From Marinihelvus sp963695135 (GTDB lineage: Bacteria > Pseudomonadota > Gammaproteobacteria > Xanthomonadales > SZUA-36), in NCBI GenBank assembly GCA_963695135.1, contig CAVOGA010000001.1:620001-684000 (forward strand): a stretch of DNA of 64,000 nucleotides, given 5' to 3'. Below, in pieces: positions 42,562 to 50,662 of the stretch (positions are counted from its first letter, which is position 1; every line of letters starts with the position of its first letter). The notes beneath the pieces were generated by a model. It did not search any database and was not told where the DNA came from. It saw nothing but the letters and a program-made list of their open reading frames with translations. The position numbers and the translations under genes were made by a program.

Positions 42562-42984
42562 ATGAAGACGATGCAATGTGACATAGTCTCGGCGCAGAAC
42601 GAGATCTGGTCCGGCCAGGCCGCCCAGGTCTTCGCCAGCGGGGTGTCCGGTGAGTTGGGGATTTACCCGCGGCACACGCCGCTGGTCACCCAGCTCAAGC
42701 CCGGCCCGGTGCGGGTCGTCGATGAGACCGGCACGGAGCAGTTCTTCTTCTGCGGTGGCGGCATCATCGAGGTGCAGCCGCACATCGTCACGGTGCTGGC
42801 GGACACGGCCATGCGCGGTGAGGACATCGACGCGACTGCTGCCCAGCGGGCCCGCGAAGAAGCGGAGCGCACGCTGGCTGACCGCACCGACGCCATGGAA
42901 GTGGCGGAAGCCCAGGCCAAGCTGGCCGAGGCGATGGCGCAACTCCAGGCCCTGGAACAGCTGCGCAAGAAAATCTCTCGCTAG
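42562..42984 (+). CDS. atpC: F1Fo ATP synthase subunit epsilon
   Basis: Regulatory rotor subunit with 140 residues: beta-sandwich domain with MQCDIVSAQNEIWSGQA, GELGIYPRHTPLVTQLKPGPVR and GGGIIEVQPHIVTVLADTA, then two C-terminal helices of DATAAQRAREEAERTL and ALEQLRKKIS. ATG at 42562 follows AGGGAGCAGTC. It is the last gene of the operon; no clear terminator follows, and glmU, often close downstream, is here 20 kb away. Confidence 0.97.
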   Translation: MKTMQCDIVSAQNEIWSGQAAQVFASGVSGELGIYPRHTPLVTQLKPGPVRVVDETGTEQFFFCGGGIIEVQPHIVTVLADTAMRGEDIDATAAQRAREEAERTLADRTDAMEVAEAQAKLAEAMAQLQALEQLRKKISR

Positions 42985-43016
42985 GAGCGTGCCCGCGTGC
43001 CCGTGGTCGATAAATG

Positions 43017-43046
43017 TTGACCCCGATTCCTGCTTAGAAATTACAT
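43017..43046 (+). promoter_or_regulatory. candidate promoter in an AT-rich leader
   Basis: TTGACC (43017-43022), 18 bases, TTACAT (43041-43046), inside an unusually AT-rich stretch of about 85 bases (43015-43100) ahead of the exported IPTL-CTERM-like gene. GCTTAG (43033) and CTAAGC (43059) form a distant inverted repeat there. The -10 match is weak. Confidence 0.35.
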
Positions 43047-43109
43047 CTTTTATCTCTGCTAAGCTGATGATAGATTAGCGCTTAATAATAATTTGCAAGG
43101 GGCAAAGTA

Positions 43110-43880
43110 ATGCAATCAAAGATTAAGATTCTCCTCTCCACCGGGCTGGTCCTGTCCACCCTGTTCGCCCAGGCGGCGCTGGCCCAGCAGTTGGTGGTCA
43201 CACCCTCCAATAACCAGGGGTGGGTGATCGCCCCGGACGTACCCGGCGAGGTGCCGGTGGAATTCACCGACGGTCCGTCGACTACCGGGACGGGTGCGTT
43301 GCAGTTTGGCCCGATCGGCCCGACGCCTGCCGCGAAGTTCATCATGTTTCCGCCGCTGGCGAATGTTCCAAGCCAGACGTTTACGGAATTCGCTATTGAG
43401 TTCTATCCGATCGCCGGCAACCCCGACGACTTCTATCTCAATGTCTATGTGGACCGGATCGAAAACGGCATTGGAACCTTCACCAACGGGTTTTACGACT
43501 GCCGGTACGATCTCGTGCCGGGCGGCGCGCTCGACACATGGGGCGCTCTCTTCTTTACCAGAAACTCCGCGGGCTGGACCAACGTTACAGGCGCCCAGTG
43601 CCCGCAAACGATTAACGGCCTGGGCGATGACAGCCTGATTCTGTACATCGCAGTAAACGGCGGGCAGTCCAATGCAACGGATGTCGGCCTCGAAGGGCGG
43701 TATGACAGTGCGCTGGCCGTGGTCGGCGGCGTGGTGACCGAGTGGGATTTCGAGGCGGATCCGGCCGGGCCGGTGGGTCCGGGCGCGGCGGTCGCCATTC
43801 CTTCCGGTTCAACCTGGAGCCTGGTCCTGCTGCTGATCGCCCTGTCCGGCGCGGCGGTATTCCGCCTGCGCGGGAATTAA
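43110..43880 (+). CDS. exported protein with IPTL-CTERM-like sorting tail
   Basis: A 256-residue protein with a signal peptide (about 1-25, AQAALAQQ) and a C-terminal tripartite signal of the PEP-CTERM/IPTL-CTERM kind: VAIPSGSTWSLVLLLIALSGAAVFRLRGN, which is a short polar IPSG motif, one hydrophobic helix and a terminal Arg cluster. Such tails direct exosortase-like or related surface sorting. The middle of about 190 residues is beta-rich with Gly/Asn/Thr and three Cys, with no recognised domain. ATG at 43110 follows AAGGGGCAAAG. A strong terminator lies 48 bases after the stop. Confidence 0.78.
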   Translation: MQSKIKILLSTGLVLSTLFAQAALAQQLVVTPSNNQGWVIAPDVPGEVPVEFTDGPSTTGTGALQFGPIGPTPAAKFIMFPPLANVPSQTFTEFAIEFYPIAGNPDDFYLNVYVDRIENGIGTFTNGFYDCRYDLVPGGALDTWGALFFTRNSAGWTNVTGAQCPQTINGLGDDSLILYIAVNGGQSNATDVGLEGRYDSALAVVGGVVTEWDFEADPAGPVGPGAAVAIPSGSTWSLVLLLIALSGAAVFRLRGN

Positions 43881-43928
43881 TCCGGCAATTTCATGCCCCG
43901 GGCCCCCGCGGCCCCGGCACAGGAACCG

Positions 43929-43963
43929 GGGCCAGGCTGATCCACAGCCTGGCCCTTTTTTTT
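43929..43963. terminator. strong Rho-independent terminator
   Basis: GGGCCAGGCTG (43929-43939), loop ATCCA, CAGCCTGGCCC (43945-43955), then eight T (43956-43963). An 11-bp perfect stem with a T-run oriented for the plus-strand IPTL-CTERM-like gene. It touches the 3' end of the convergent purU gene. Confidence 0.92.
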
Positions 43964-44829
43964 CAATGTCGTAATACCACGGTCCGGCTGCCGTTCTGGA
44001 ACACCCGCGCCTCGGCGTGCCAGCGAACGGCGCGGTTCAGCACCGTGCTCTCCACGTCCTGTCCCAGCCGTTCCAGTTCCTCCGCCGGCATGCTGTGGTC
44101 AACGCGCTCGACGCCCTGCTCGATGATGGGTCCTTCGTCGAGATCCATGGTGACGTAATGCGCGGTGGCGCCAATCAGCTTGACGCCCCGGTCGAAGGCC
44201 TGCTGATAGGGGCGTGCGCCCTTGAAACCCGGCAGGAAGGAATGATGGATATTGATGGCCTTGCCGGACAGCAGCTCGCAGGCATGAGGCGTCAGGATCT
44301 GCATATAGCGCGCCAGCACCAGCAGTTCCGAGCCGGTTTCGTTGAAAAGATTCAGGATCTTCGCTTCCTGCTCAGGCTTCTTGCCCGGCGTGATGGGGAA
44401 GTGGTGGTAGGGCAGGCCGTGCCACTCCACCAGCGAGCGCTGGTCGTCATGGTTGGAGACCACGCCGGTGATATCAATCGGCAGGTGGCCGCCGGCCCAG
44501 CGGTGCAGCAGCGCGTTCAGGCAGTGACTCTGGCGGGAGCAGGCCAGCAGGGTGCGGAGTTTCCTTTCAGCAGGCATGATCTCGAAGCTCATGGCGAAGC
44601 GCTTCGCGACCTGGTCATGGAAGCCGTCTGCGAGTCCTGACTCCGCGGGGCTGCCCTGGCTGTCATCCTCGAAGCGCACGCGCAGGAATGACTTTTGCGC
44701 CTCCTCGTCGACAAAATGCGACATCTCGGTCAGCAATGCGCCCCGGTCGGCGAGAAAGCCGGTCACCTGCGCCACGATTCCGACCGTATCCGTGCAGCTG
44801 GCTTTGAGAATGTAGGCGGCTCTGCCCAT
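43963..44829 (-). CDS. purU: formyltetrahydrofolate deformylase
   Basis: Hydrolyses 10-formyl-THF to formate and THF, feeding purine synthesis with formate and balancing one-carbon units. The 288-residue protein has an N-terminal ACT domain (ILKASCTDTVGIVAQVTGFLADRG) and a formyl-transferase domain with HCLNALLHRW, GVVSNHDDQRSLV, LARYMQILTP and INIHHSFLPGFKGARPYQQAF. ATG at 44829 has AGGA 9 bases upstream and begins the family sequence; an in-frame start at 44859 adds 10 residues with no support. Confidence 0.96.
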   Translation of the reverse strand: MGRAAYILKASCTDTVGIVAQVTGFLADRGALLTEMSHFVDEEAQKSFLRVRFEDDSQGSPAESGLADGFHDQVAKRFAMSFEIMPAERKLRTLLACSRQSHCLNALLHRWAGGHLPIDITGVVSNHDDQRSLVEWHGLPYHHFPITPGKKPEQEAKILNLFNETGSELLVLARYMQILTPHACELLSGKAINIHHSFLPGFKGARPYQQAFDRGVKLIGATAHYVTMDLDEGPIIEQGVERVDHSMPAEELERLGQDVESTVLNRAVRWHAEARVFQNGSRTVVLRH

Positions 44830-45000
44830 GGTGTCGATTCCTGTGTAAGCGGTCGCCAATGATAGCGGCAGAAAGCACGCCGGGAGAATGGCGAAGACAA
44901 GGGGTCCTTTCGCTCCGGGCCATAAACTGGGACAATTCGCGTTTCACCGGGCCGGCGAACGAGGCCGCCCCGCACGCCAGAACAGGATTTACCCGAAATC

Positions 45001-46056
45001 ATGAACCACCAGCAACTGACTAAAATCATCGCATCGTCCCTGGCCGTGATCGCCGGCTCACTCATCGCCCTGCCGTCGCAGGCCACGGAGGTGCTCATGC
45101 GCACCAACCTGGGTGATATCCGCATCGACCTGTTCGAGGACGAGGCGCCGATCACGGTGCAAAACTTCCTCGAGTACGTGCGCGAGGGTGGATATGAGCA
45201 AGGCATCATTCACCGCAGCGTCCGCAACTTCGTGATCCAGGGTGGGCGGGACAAGATCGTTGGTGAGGAACTCGTGCCGATCGAGACGCGCCCGTCAATT
45301 CAGAATGAGCCGGGTATTTCCAATCAGCGCGGCACCATCGCCATGGCCAAGCGGAACGGCGACCCGAACAGCGCCACCAGCCAGTGGTTCTTCAACATGG
45401 ACGACAACTCGTTCCTGGATTCAGATAATGGCGGTTTTACGGTCTTTGGCGAAGTTTCCGAAGACTCACTGGCGGTGCTGGATGCGATCAATGCGCTGCC
45501 GATCGTTAATGCCGGCCAGTTTTTTAGCGAGTTGCCCCTGTTTGACTGGTCACCCGGCGACTCGATTGGACTGGACAATTTCGTGGTCCTGAGTGTCGAG
45601 GAGTTTGGTGATTTCCAGATCAACCCTGGCCTGAATGACGCCTGGTACAACCCTGCAACCGCTGGACAGGGCTTCTTCATCAATGTCTTTCCGGATGCCG
45701 GCAGCATGTTCGTGGCCTGGTTTACCTATGATGTTGAGCGCCCCGCGCCGGATGTCACCGCGACGCTGGGTGAGCCCGGCCATCGCTGGATTACCGCCCA
45801 GGGTGCTTTCACCGGCGATCGCGCCAACCTGAGCGCCACACTGACCAGCGGCGGCATTTTTGACAGCGCCAGCCCGGCACCGGTCAATGAGATTAATTAC
45901 GGCACGATCGAAATCGTGTTTACCGGTTGTGACGCGGCCGAGGTCAGGTACGATTTCCCCGGCCAGTCGCTGACTGGCACCGTGGAAATCCAGCGCGTGG
46001 TCAAGGACAACGTGGCACTCTGCGAAGCCCTGGCCGAGCCCGCAGCGACCCGGTGA
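45001..46056 (+). CDS. secreted cyclophilin-type peptidyl-prolyl isomerase with C-terminal extra domain
   Basis: A 351-residue exported protein. After a signal peptide (about 1-28) the cyclophilin domain runs to about 195: VLMRTNLGDIRIDLFEDEAPITVQNFLEYV, HRSVRNFVIQGGRD, NQRGTIAMAKRNGDPNSATSQWFFN and GGFTVFGEV. Active-site Arg, Phe and Gln are kept. Residues about 205-345 form a second domain, starting NPGLNDAWYNPATAGQGFFINVFP and containing FVAWFTYDVERP, GEPGHRWITAQG and LTSGGIFDS, which recurs in secreted proteins of Xanthomonadales-like bacteria as I recall it. Its function is not known to me. ATG at 45001. Confidence 0.85.
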   Translation: MNHQQLTKIIASSLAVIAGSLIALPSQATEVLMRTNLGDIRIDLFEDEAPITVQNFLEYVREGGYEQGIIHRSVRNFVIQGGRDKIVGEELVPIETRPSIQNEPGISNQRGTIAMAKRNGDPNSATSQWFFNMDDNSFLDSDNGGFTVFGEVSEDSLAVLDAINALPIVNAGQFFSELPLFDWSPGDSIGLDNFVVLSVEEFGDFQINPGLNDAWYNPATAGQGFFINVFPDAGSMFVAWFTYDVERPAPDVTATLGEPGHRWITAQGAFTGDRANLSATLTSGGIFDSASPAPVNEINYGTIEIVFTGCDAAEVRYDFPGQSLTGTVEIQRVVKDNVALCEALAEPAATR

Positions 46057-46103
46057 TGGCGCCACTGCACCGGCGCGCGCGCTGAGCGCTTACCATTACG
46101 CTC

Positions 46104-46769
46104 ATGAGTGAGCTGGACAAGGTAGAGAAGCGCCTCGCCCAGGCCAGCACGGCCTTGCAGCAGGCGCTTGCCTCCTCGAAAGCGGAACAGGACGCGGCCG
46201 ACGCGGAGCCGGAAGCACCGGCAAAGCCGCCGGGCAGCAACCGCGGCGTCGAGACCATGTTCCGGAATATCTACCGGGTCCAGATGGACCTGACCGGCCT
46301 GGCCGATAACAAGGCCAATATGATGATCAGTATTAACGGCATCATTATTTCGATCATCATCGCGTCCGTGGCGCCAAAGCTGGACAGTAACCCCTGGCTG
46401 ATGATCCCCACCACCATCCTGCTCCTGGGCACCATGCTGTCGCTGGTGTATTCGATCCTGGCGGCCAAGCCGCGCGTCAGCCCGCATCCGCTCAGTCTCA
46501 AGGACCTGCGGCACAGCGAGGGCAATCTGCTGTTCTTCGGTAACTTCGCCAGGATCAGGGAAAGCGAGTTTATCGAAGGCATGACCGAGCTGATGGGAGA
46601 CCGGGTTGCCCTGTACGAATCAATGATTCGCGATATTCACGGTCTTGGCTCGGTACTGAACAAGAAGTTCCGCCTGCTGCAGACCGCTTACCTGCTGTTC
46701 ATGATCGCGCTGGTGACCGGCGTGGTCTCCTTCATTGTCGTATTCGCCTGGCTGGTAAGCCAGGCCTGA
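46104..46769 (+). CDS. DUF5706 / Pycsar effector (PycTM)-like membrane protein
   Basis: A 221-residue protein. A charged coiled-coil-like N-terminus (about 1-50) is followed by LTGLADNKANMMISINGIIISIIIAS, matching the ADxKAN signature of the DUF5706 family, which includes the membrane-disrupting effectors of the Pycsar anti-phage system. A hydrophobic segment at about 74-95, a second at about 99-120, the conserved GNLLFFGNFARI, and a C-terminal helix at about 193-217 follow. Pycsar effectors sit beside a cyclic-pyrimidine cyclase; none is adjacent here, the neighbours being a cyclophilin and a peptidase. It could be an orphan effector or an unrelated housekeeping member of the family. ATG at 46104. 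Confidence 0.65.
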   Translation: MSELDKVEKRLAQASTALQQALASSKAEQDAADAEPEAPAKPPGSNRGVETMFRNIYRVQMDLTGLADNKANMMISINGIIISIIIASVAPKLDSNPWLMIPTTILLLGTMLSLVYSILAAKPRVSPHPLSLKDLRHSEGNLLFFGNFARIRESEFIEGMTELMGDRVALYESMIRDIHGLGSVLNKKFRLLQTAYLLFMIALVTGVVSFIVVFAWLVSQA

Positions 46770-46777
46770 ACTCCGAC

Positions 46778-48903
46778 CTACTCGCCGGTTTCCGCCAGGT
46801 CGACCAGGAAGGCAAATTCTTCCGCGGTTTCCCGGTATTGCTCATAGCGACCGGAGGAGCCGCCGTGTCCAGCGTCCATGTCCACCCGCATCAGCAGGCG
46901 GTTGTCGTCGGTGCGCGTGTCGCGCAGCTTCGCCACCCACTTGGCCGGCTCGAAGTACTGCACCTGTGAATCGTGCAGGCCGGTGGTGACCAGCAGGTTG
47001 GGGTAGTCCTGTGCCTGCACATTATCGTAGGGCGAGTAGGACAGCATGTAGGCAAAGGCTTCCGGGTCAGCCGGATCGCCCCATTCGCGGTATTCGCCGG
47101 TGGTCAGCGGAATCGTGTCGTCCAGCATGGTGGTGACCACGTCCACGAAGGGCACGGCGGCGATCACCCCGTCATAGCGCTGCGGGGCCAGGTTGATGAC
47201 CGCGCCCATCAGCAGGCCGCCGGCGCTGCCGCCCATGGCATAGGTGCGTTGCGGATCAATCATGCCGCCGTCCTGCAAGGCAACGGTTACGTCAATGAAG
47301 TCCGTAAAGCTGTTCATCTTGTTCATCAACCGACCCTGTTCGTACCAGTTGCGGCCCAGCTCCTGGCCGCCGCGTATGTGGGCAATGACGTAGATGAAGC
47401 CCCGGTCGAGCAGGCTGATGATCGAATTGCGGAACCAGGGGTCGGTGGAGGAACCATAGGAGCCATAGGCGTACTGGAGCGCCGGGGCGGTGCCGTCCAG
47501 CGGCGTGCCCTTGCGCCAGGCCAGGGACACGGGTACCCCGGTGCCGTCCCGGGCGGTGATCATGCGCCGCGCGGTCTGGTAGTTGGCGCTGTCAAAGTCG
47601 CCCAGGATGCGATCAGCCTTGAGCAGCGTGGTTTCGCCGCTGGCCAGGTCGATATCCCAGATCTGGTTCGGCGTGACCAGGCTGGAAAAGCCATAACGCA
47701 AGGTGTCCGTATCCGTGTGCGGGTTCGTGGAAAGCCACATGACATAGGCCTCCTCGTCCGCTTCCAGGTAGCGGTCCACGCTGCCGTCGCGGGCCATCAC
47801 GCGCACCTTGCGCAGGCCATCCTTGCGCTCATCCAGCACCAGCCAGTCATCAAAGGCCAGCAGGTCACGCACCATCGCATCGTTGCGGTGGGGGACGACC
47901 TCAACCCAGGCGCTGCGGTCCGGGGCGCTGGGCAAAGCGGTTTTCATGACCCGGAAGTTCACCGCGTCCCAGTTCGTGCGGATAAAAAACTCGCCGTTGG
48001 CGTGATCAATCGTGTACTCATGGCCGTCCATGCGCGGCACAAAGGGCTTGAAGGTGCCCAGCGGGTTGTCCGCGGCGAGCAGCTGAACCTCGGTGGTTTC
48101 CGTGTTCTGGTGGAACAGCATCAGGTAGTCGCCGGAGCGGCTGCGCTCCACGCTGTTATAGAAGGTGTTGTCCGTTTCCTCGTAGACCAGGACGTCCTCC
48201 GCCGGGTCCGTGCCGCGCTCGTGGCGCATGACGCGATAGGCCAGCAGGGTCTGGGGATCCTTGTCCAGGTAAAACAGGTACTGTCCATCGGCAGACCAGG
48301 CCAGCGAGGCGGAGGCGTTGCCGATGACCTCCGGCAGGAATTCCCCGGTCTGCGTATCCAGGATCCGAATCTCGTGAATCCGCCGGCTCAGCGTGTCCTC
48401 GGCGATCGCAACAAAGCGCTGGTCATCACTCACCTCGATGTTGCTCAGGTCGTAATATTCATGGCCCTCGGCGCGCTGGTTGCCGTCGATCAACACCTCC
48501 TCGGGCGCCTCCATTGACCCCTTGCGCCGCGCGTAGATCTCGTACTCCTTGCCGGGCTCGTAGCGGGAGTAATACCAGTAGCCGCCTTGTTCATAGGGCA
48601 CCGAGGACTCGTCCGGATCCAGGCGCGCGGTCATTTCCTCGAACAGGGTTTCCTGCAACTGCGGCCGTGTGCGCCATCTGCGCCTCGAACCAGGCGTTTT
48701 CCGCTTCCAGGTAGGCCAGCACCTCCGGATCACTGCGCTCGTCATCGCGCAGCCAGTAAGTAGTTGTCGACGCGGGTCGTGCCATGCAGCGTCATCTCGT
48801 GCGGTACTTTCTTCGCCATGGGTTCCTCGGAAGCATCACCAGTGGGCGTTACCAGGGCGCTCACTACCACGGTCGCGGTAATCAGGCTGCTTTTCAGGTT
48901 CAT
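46778..48903 (-). pseudogene. prolyl-oligopeptidase family (protease II / PtrB-like), two frameshifts near the 5' end
   Basis: S9A serine peptidase of about 700 residues, cutting short peptides after basic or Pro residues. The largest intact frame ends at 46778 and carries the beta-propeller and the hydrolase domain: the nucleophile AMGGSAGGLLMGAVIN, HIRGGQELGRNWYEQGR and the His in MDAGHGGSSGRYEQYRE. The natural start MNLKSSLITATVVV (48903) encodes a signal peptide. At about 48759 one extra T separates TRVDNY from YWLRDDERSDPEVLAYLE, and at about 48665 one extra base separates FEAQMAHTA from QLQETLFEEMT. Both are +1. It is convergent with the DUF5706-like gene. Confidence 0.85.
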
Positions 48904-49087
48904 CGACGTTGCCCTCAAGGAGAAGGGGGAGCGACCCTGCATGGTACATCACGGGCAGCGGTCAGCAAAAACCGGGGCGGTGGCGCCGTTAAACGACGGT
49001 AAATCCGGTACTTGACTGACCTCGGTCATGCAAACGGGCCAGTGAAGTCCTATGCTGGGCTTGAACTGGTTTCCGGGAGTGCAGGTA

Positions 49088-49486
49088 ATGAAGCGACTTT
49101 TCACCCTATTGGCAATGACCTTCCCCCTGGTGCTGTTACCCGCCGTGCTTGCCGCCCAGCAGGCCAAGTCCCTGCCGGGCAATCAGAGCCAGGCCGTCAG
49201 CAGCGCACAGCTGGACAGCCTGGTGGCACTCTGCGAGACCTGTCACGGGCCCGGGGGCGTTTCCGACCGGCCGGATGTGCCGACGCTGGCGGGTCAGAAT
49301 GCTGATCAGCTGTTCGCGGAAATTGAGCGTTTCTACTTTTACGAGCGGCGCTGTCCCAGCGTGCCGATGGACGACGAGGATGCCGCCCGGGGGCATATGA
49401 GCATGTGCGATGTCACCAGCCGGATCAACAAGCAGGAGGCCGAGGCGCTGGCTGCTTATTTCCAGGCACAGCCGGTAGCGGACTGA
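49088..49486 (+). CDS. periplasmic c-type cytochrome, single heme
   Basis: A 132-residue protein with a signal peptide (about 1-25, VLAAQQ) and one CxxCH heme site in ALCETCHGPGG. PTLAGQNADQLFAEIERF is the usual cytochrome c553/cytochrome c4-type helix. The Met ligand is probably in MSMCDVTSRI. ATG at 49088 is preferred over ATG at 49052 because it begins the signal peptide and has GCAGG upstream. It is the first gene of a plus-strand pair with the nitrilase-fold gene 69 bases on. Confidence 0.85.
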   Translation: MKRLFTLLAMTFPLVLLPAVLAAQQAKSLPGNQSQAVSSAQLDSLVALCETCHGPGGVSDRPDVPTLAGQNADQLFAEIERFYFYERRCPSVPMDDEDAARGHMSMCDVTSRINKQEAEALAAYFQAQPVAD

Positions 49487-49555
49487 GCAGCAAACGTCAG
49501 CGGCTGATCTATACTGGCGCAGTCGCCCCATTGAAAAACCAGGAAAGAATCGCTG

Positions 49556-50662
49556 ATGCCACACCGCCTGCTGCCCTTGCTCGCGATGGTCTGTCTCTGG
49601 CCAGCCGTTTCTCCCGCCGATGAGACCGTGTTGCTGGTCCGCCCGGACGGCAGCTATCCCACCGTGCCGCTGGAGAAAGACACGGTGGTCGTTAAGGTGG
49701 TTCAGAACGGCGTCAGGAACCTGCAGGATTTCGAGGACGCCGCCCAGGGCCTGGCCGAAAACCTGGCCATCATGCAACGCTGGGTGACCCGTGCCTGCAC
49801 CGAGGGGCAAAGCCCTGATTTCATCCTGTTCAACGAGTTCCCCCTGACCGGCTACTCGTCCGGCACCCGCGACGAGAAGCTCAGGTTCACCATCGAGATT
49901 CCCGGGCCTGAAACGGCGGCGCTGGGCGAGCTGGCCAGGGAGTGCGACAGTTACATCATCTTTGGCAGCTATGCGCGGGATGCGGCCTGGCCGGGCCATA
50001 TCCTGTCAATCAACACGGTGATCGGCCGGGATGGCGAGGTGAAGCAGGAATTCTGGAAGCCGCGCAGCGTCAAGCGCCTGAATGCCGGCACGGAGATTCC
50101 CACCACCACGATCGAGAATGTGCGCGACCGGTTCCGGGAGATGTACGGTATCGAGCAGGAGTTTCCCGTGCTCATGACCGAATACGGCAACATCGCCGTA
50201 AGCACCGTGCAGCTGGATCCGATGGTCTACGCCGCCTTTGGCATGCGTGGCGTGGAGATCATGTTTCGCACCTCGACCCTGTTCTCGAAACCGGACGTGC
50301 AGGCCACGGCCCTGTTCAATGACTATTACTCGGCCATGTCCAACATCACCTTTCCCCCGGACGTGGACTGGGCGCACATGGGCGGTGGCTCATTGATTGT
50401 CGATCCGGACGGCAAGGTGATGGCGGAAGAGCCTGGCAACGTTGAGAGCATCATTACTGCCGAGATTCCCATCGCCGCGTTCCGGGCCGGCCGGCGTATC
50501 GTCCGCTATCCGCTGGAAGTCGTGCAGCCGGTTTTTGAGCAGTACATCGACGAGGTGCCGCTCAATCACCTGGACCTGCCGCCGGAGCAGCTCCCGCAAA
50601 CCGGTGAAGAAATGAAGGCGCTGATGGATGCGCAGAGCCGCTGGCTCAATCCGCCGGACTGA
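49556..50662 (+). CDS. exported nitrilase-superfamily protein lacking the catalytic Cys
   Basis: A 368-residue protein with a signal peptide (about 1-21, VSPADE) and a carbon-nitrogen hydrolase fold. The Glu of the triad is in FILFNEFPLTGY and the Lys in EFWKPRSVKRL, but the Cys position, expected near GNIAVSTVQLDPMVYAAF before GMRGVEIM, has no Cys, so amide hydrolysis by the usual mechanism is unlikely. It may be a pseudoenzyme or use a different residue. The N-terminal part through about residue 70 has no family look. The 3' end overlaps the convergent amidohydrolase by 17 bases. ATG at 49556. Confidence 0.75.
   Translation: MPHRLLPLLAMVCLWPAVSPADETVLLVRPDGSYPTVPLEKDTVVVKVVQNGVRNLQDFEDAAQGLAENLAIMQRWVTRACTEGQSPDFILFNEFPLTGYSSGTRDEKLRFTIEIPGPETAALGELARECDSYIIFGSYARDAAWPGHILSINTVIGRDGEVKQEFWKPRSVKRLNAGTEIPTTTIENVRDRFREMYGIEQEFPVLMTEYGNIAVSTVQLDPMVYAAFGMRGVEIMFRTSTLFSKPDVQATALFNDYYSAMSNITFPPDVDWAHMGGGSLIVDPDGKVMAEEPGNVESIITAEIPIAAFRAGRRIVRYPLEVVQPVFEQYIDEVPLNHLDLPPEQLPQTGEEMKALMDAQSRWLNPPD

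Noticed and set aside
46973..48517. A 514-residue open frame on the plus strand opposite the PtrB-like gene
   Set aside because: It is antisense to a recognisable peptidase; its translation has no family signature and is a GC-codon shadow, like the frames at 39504-41108 and 50628-51428.
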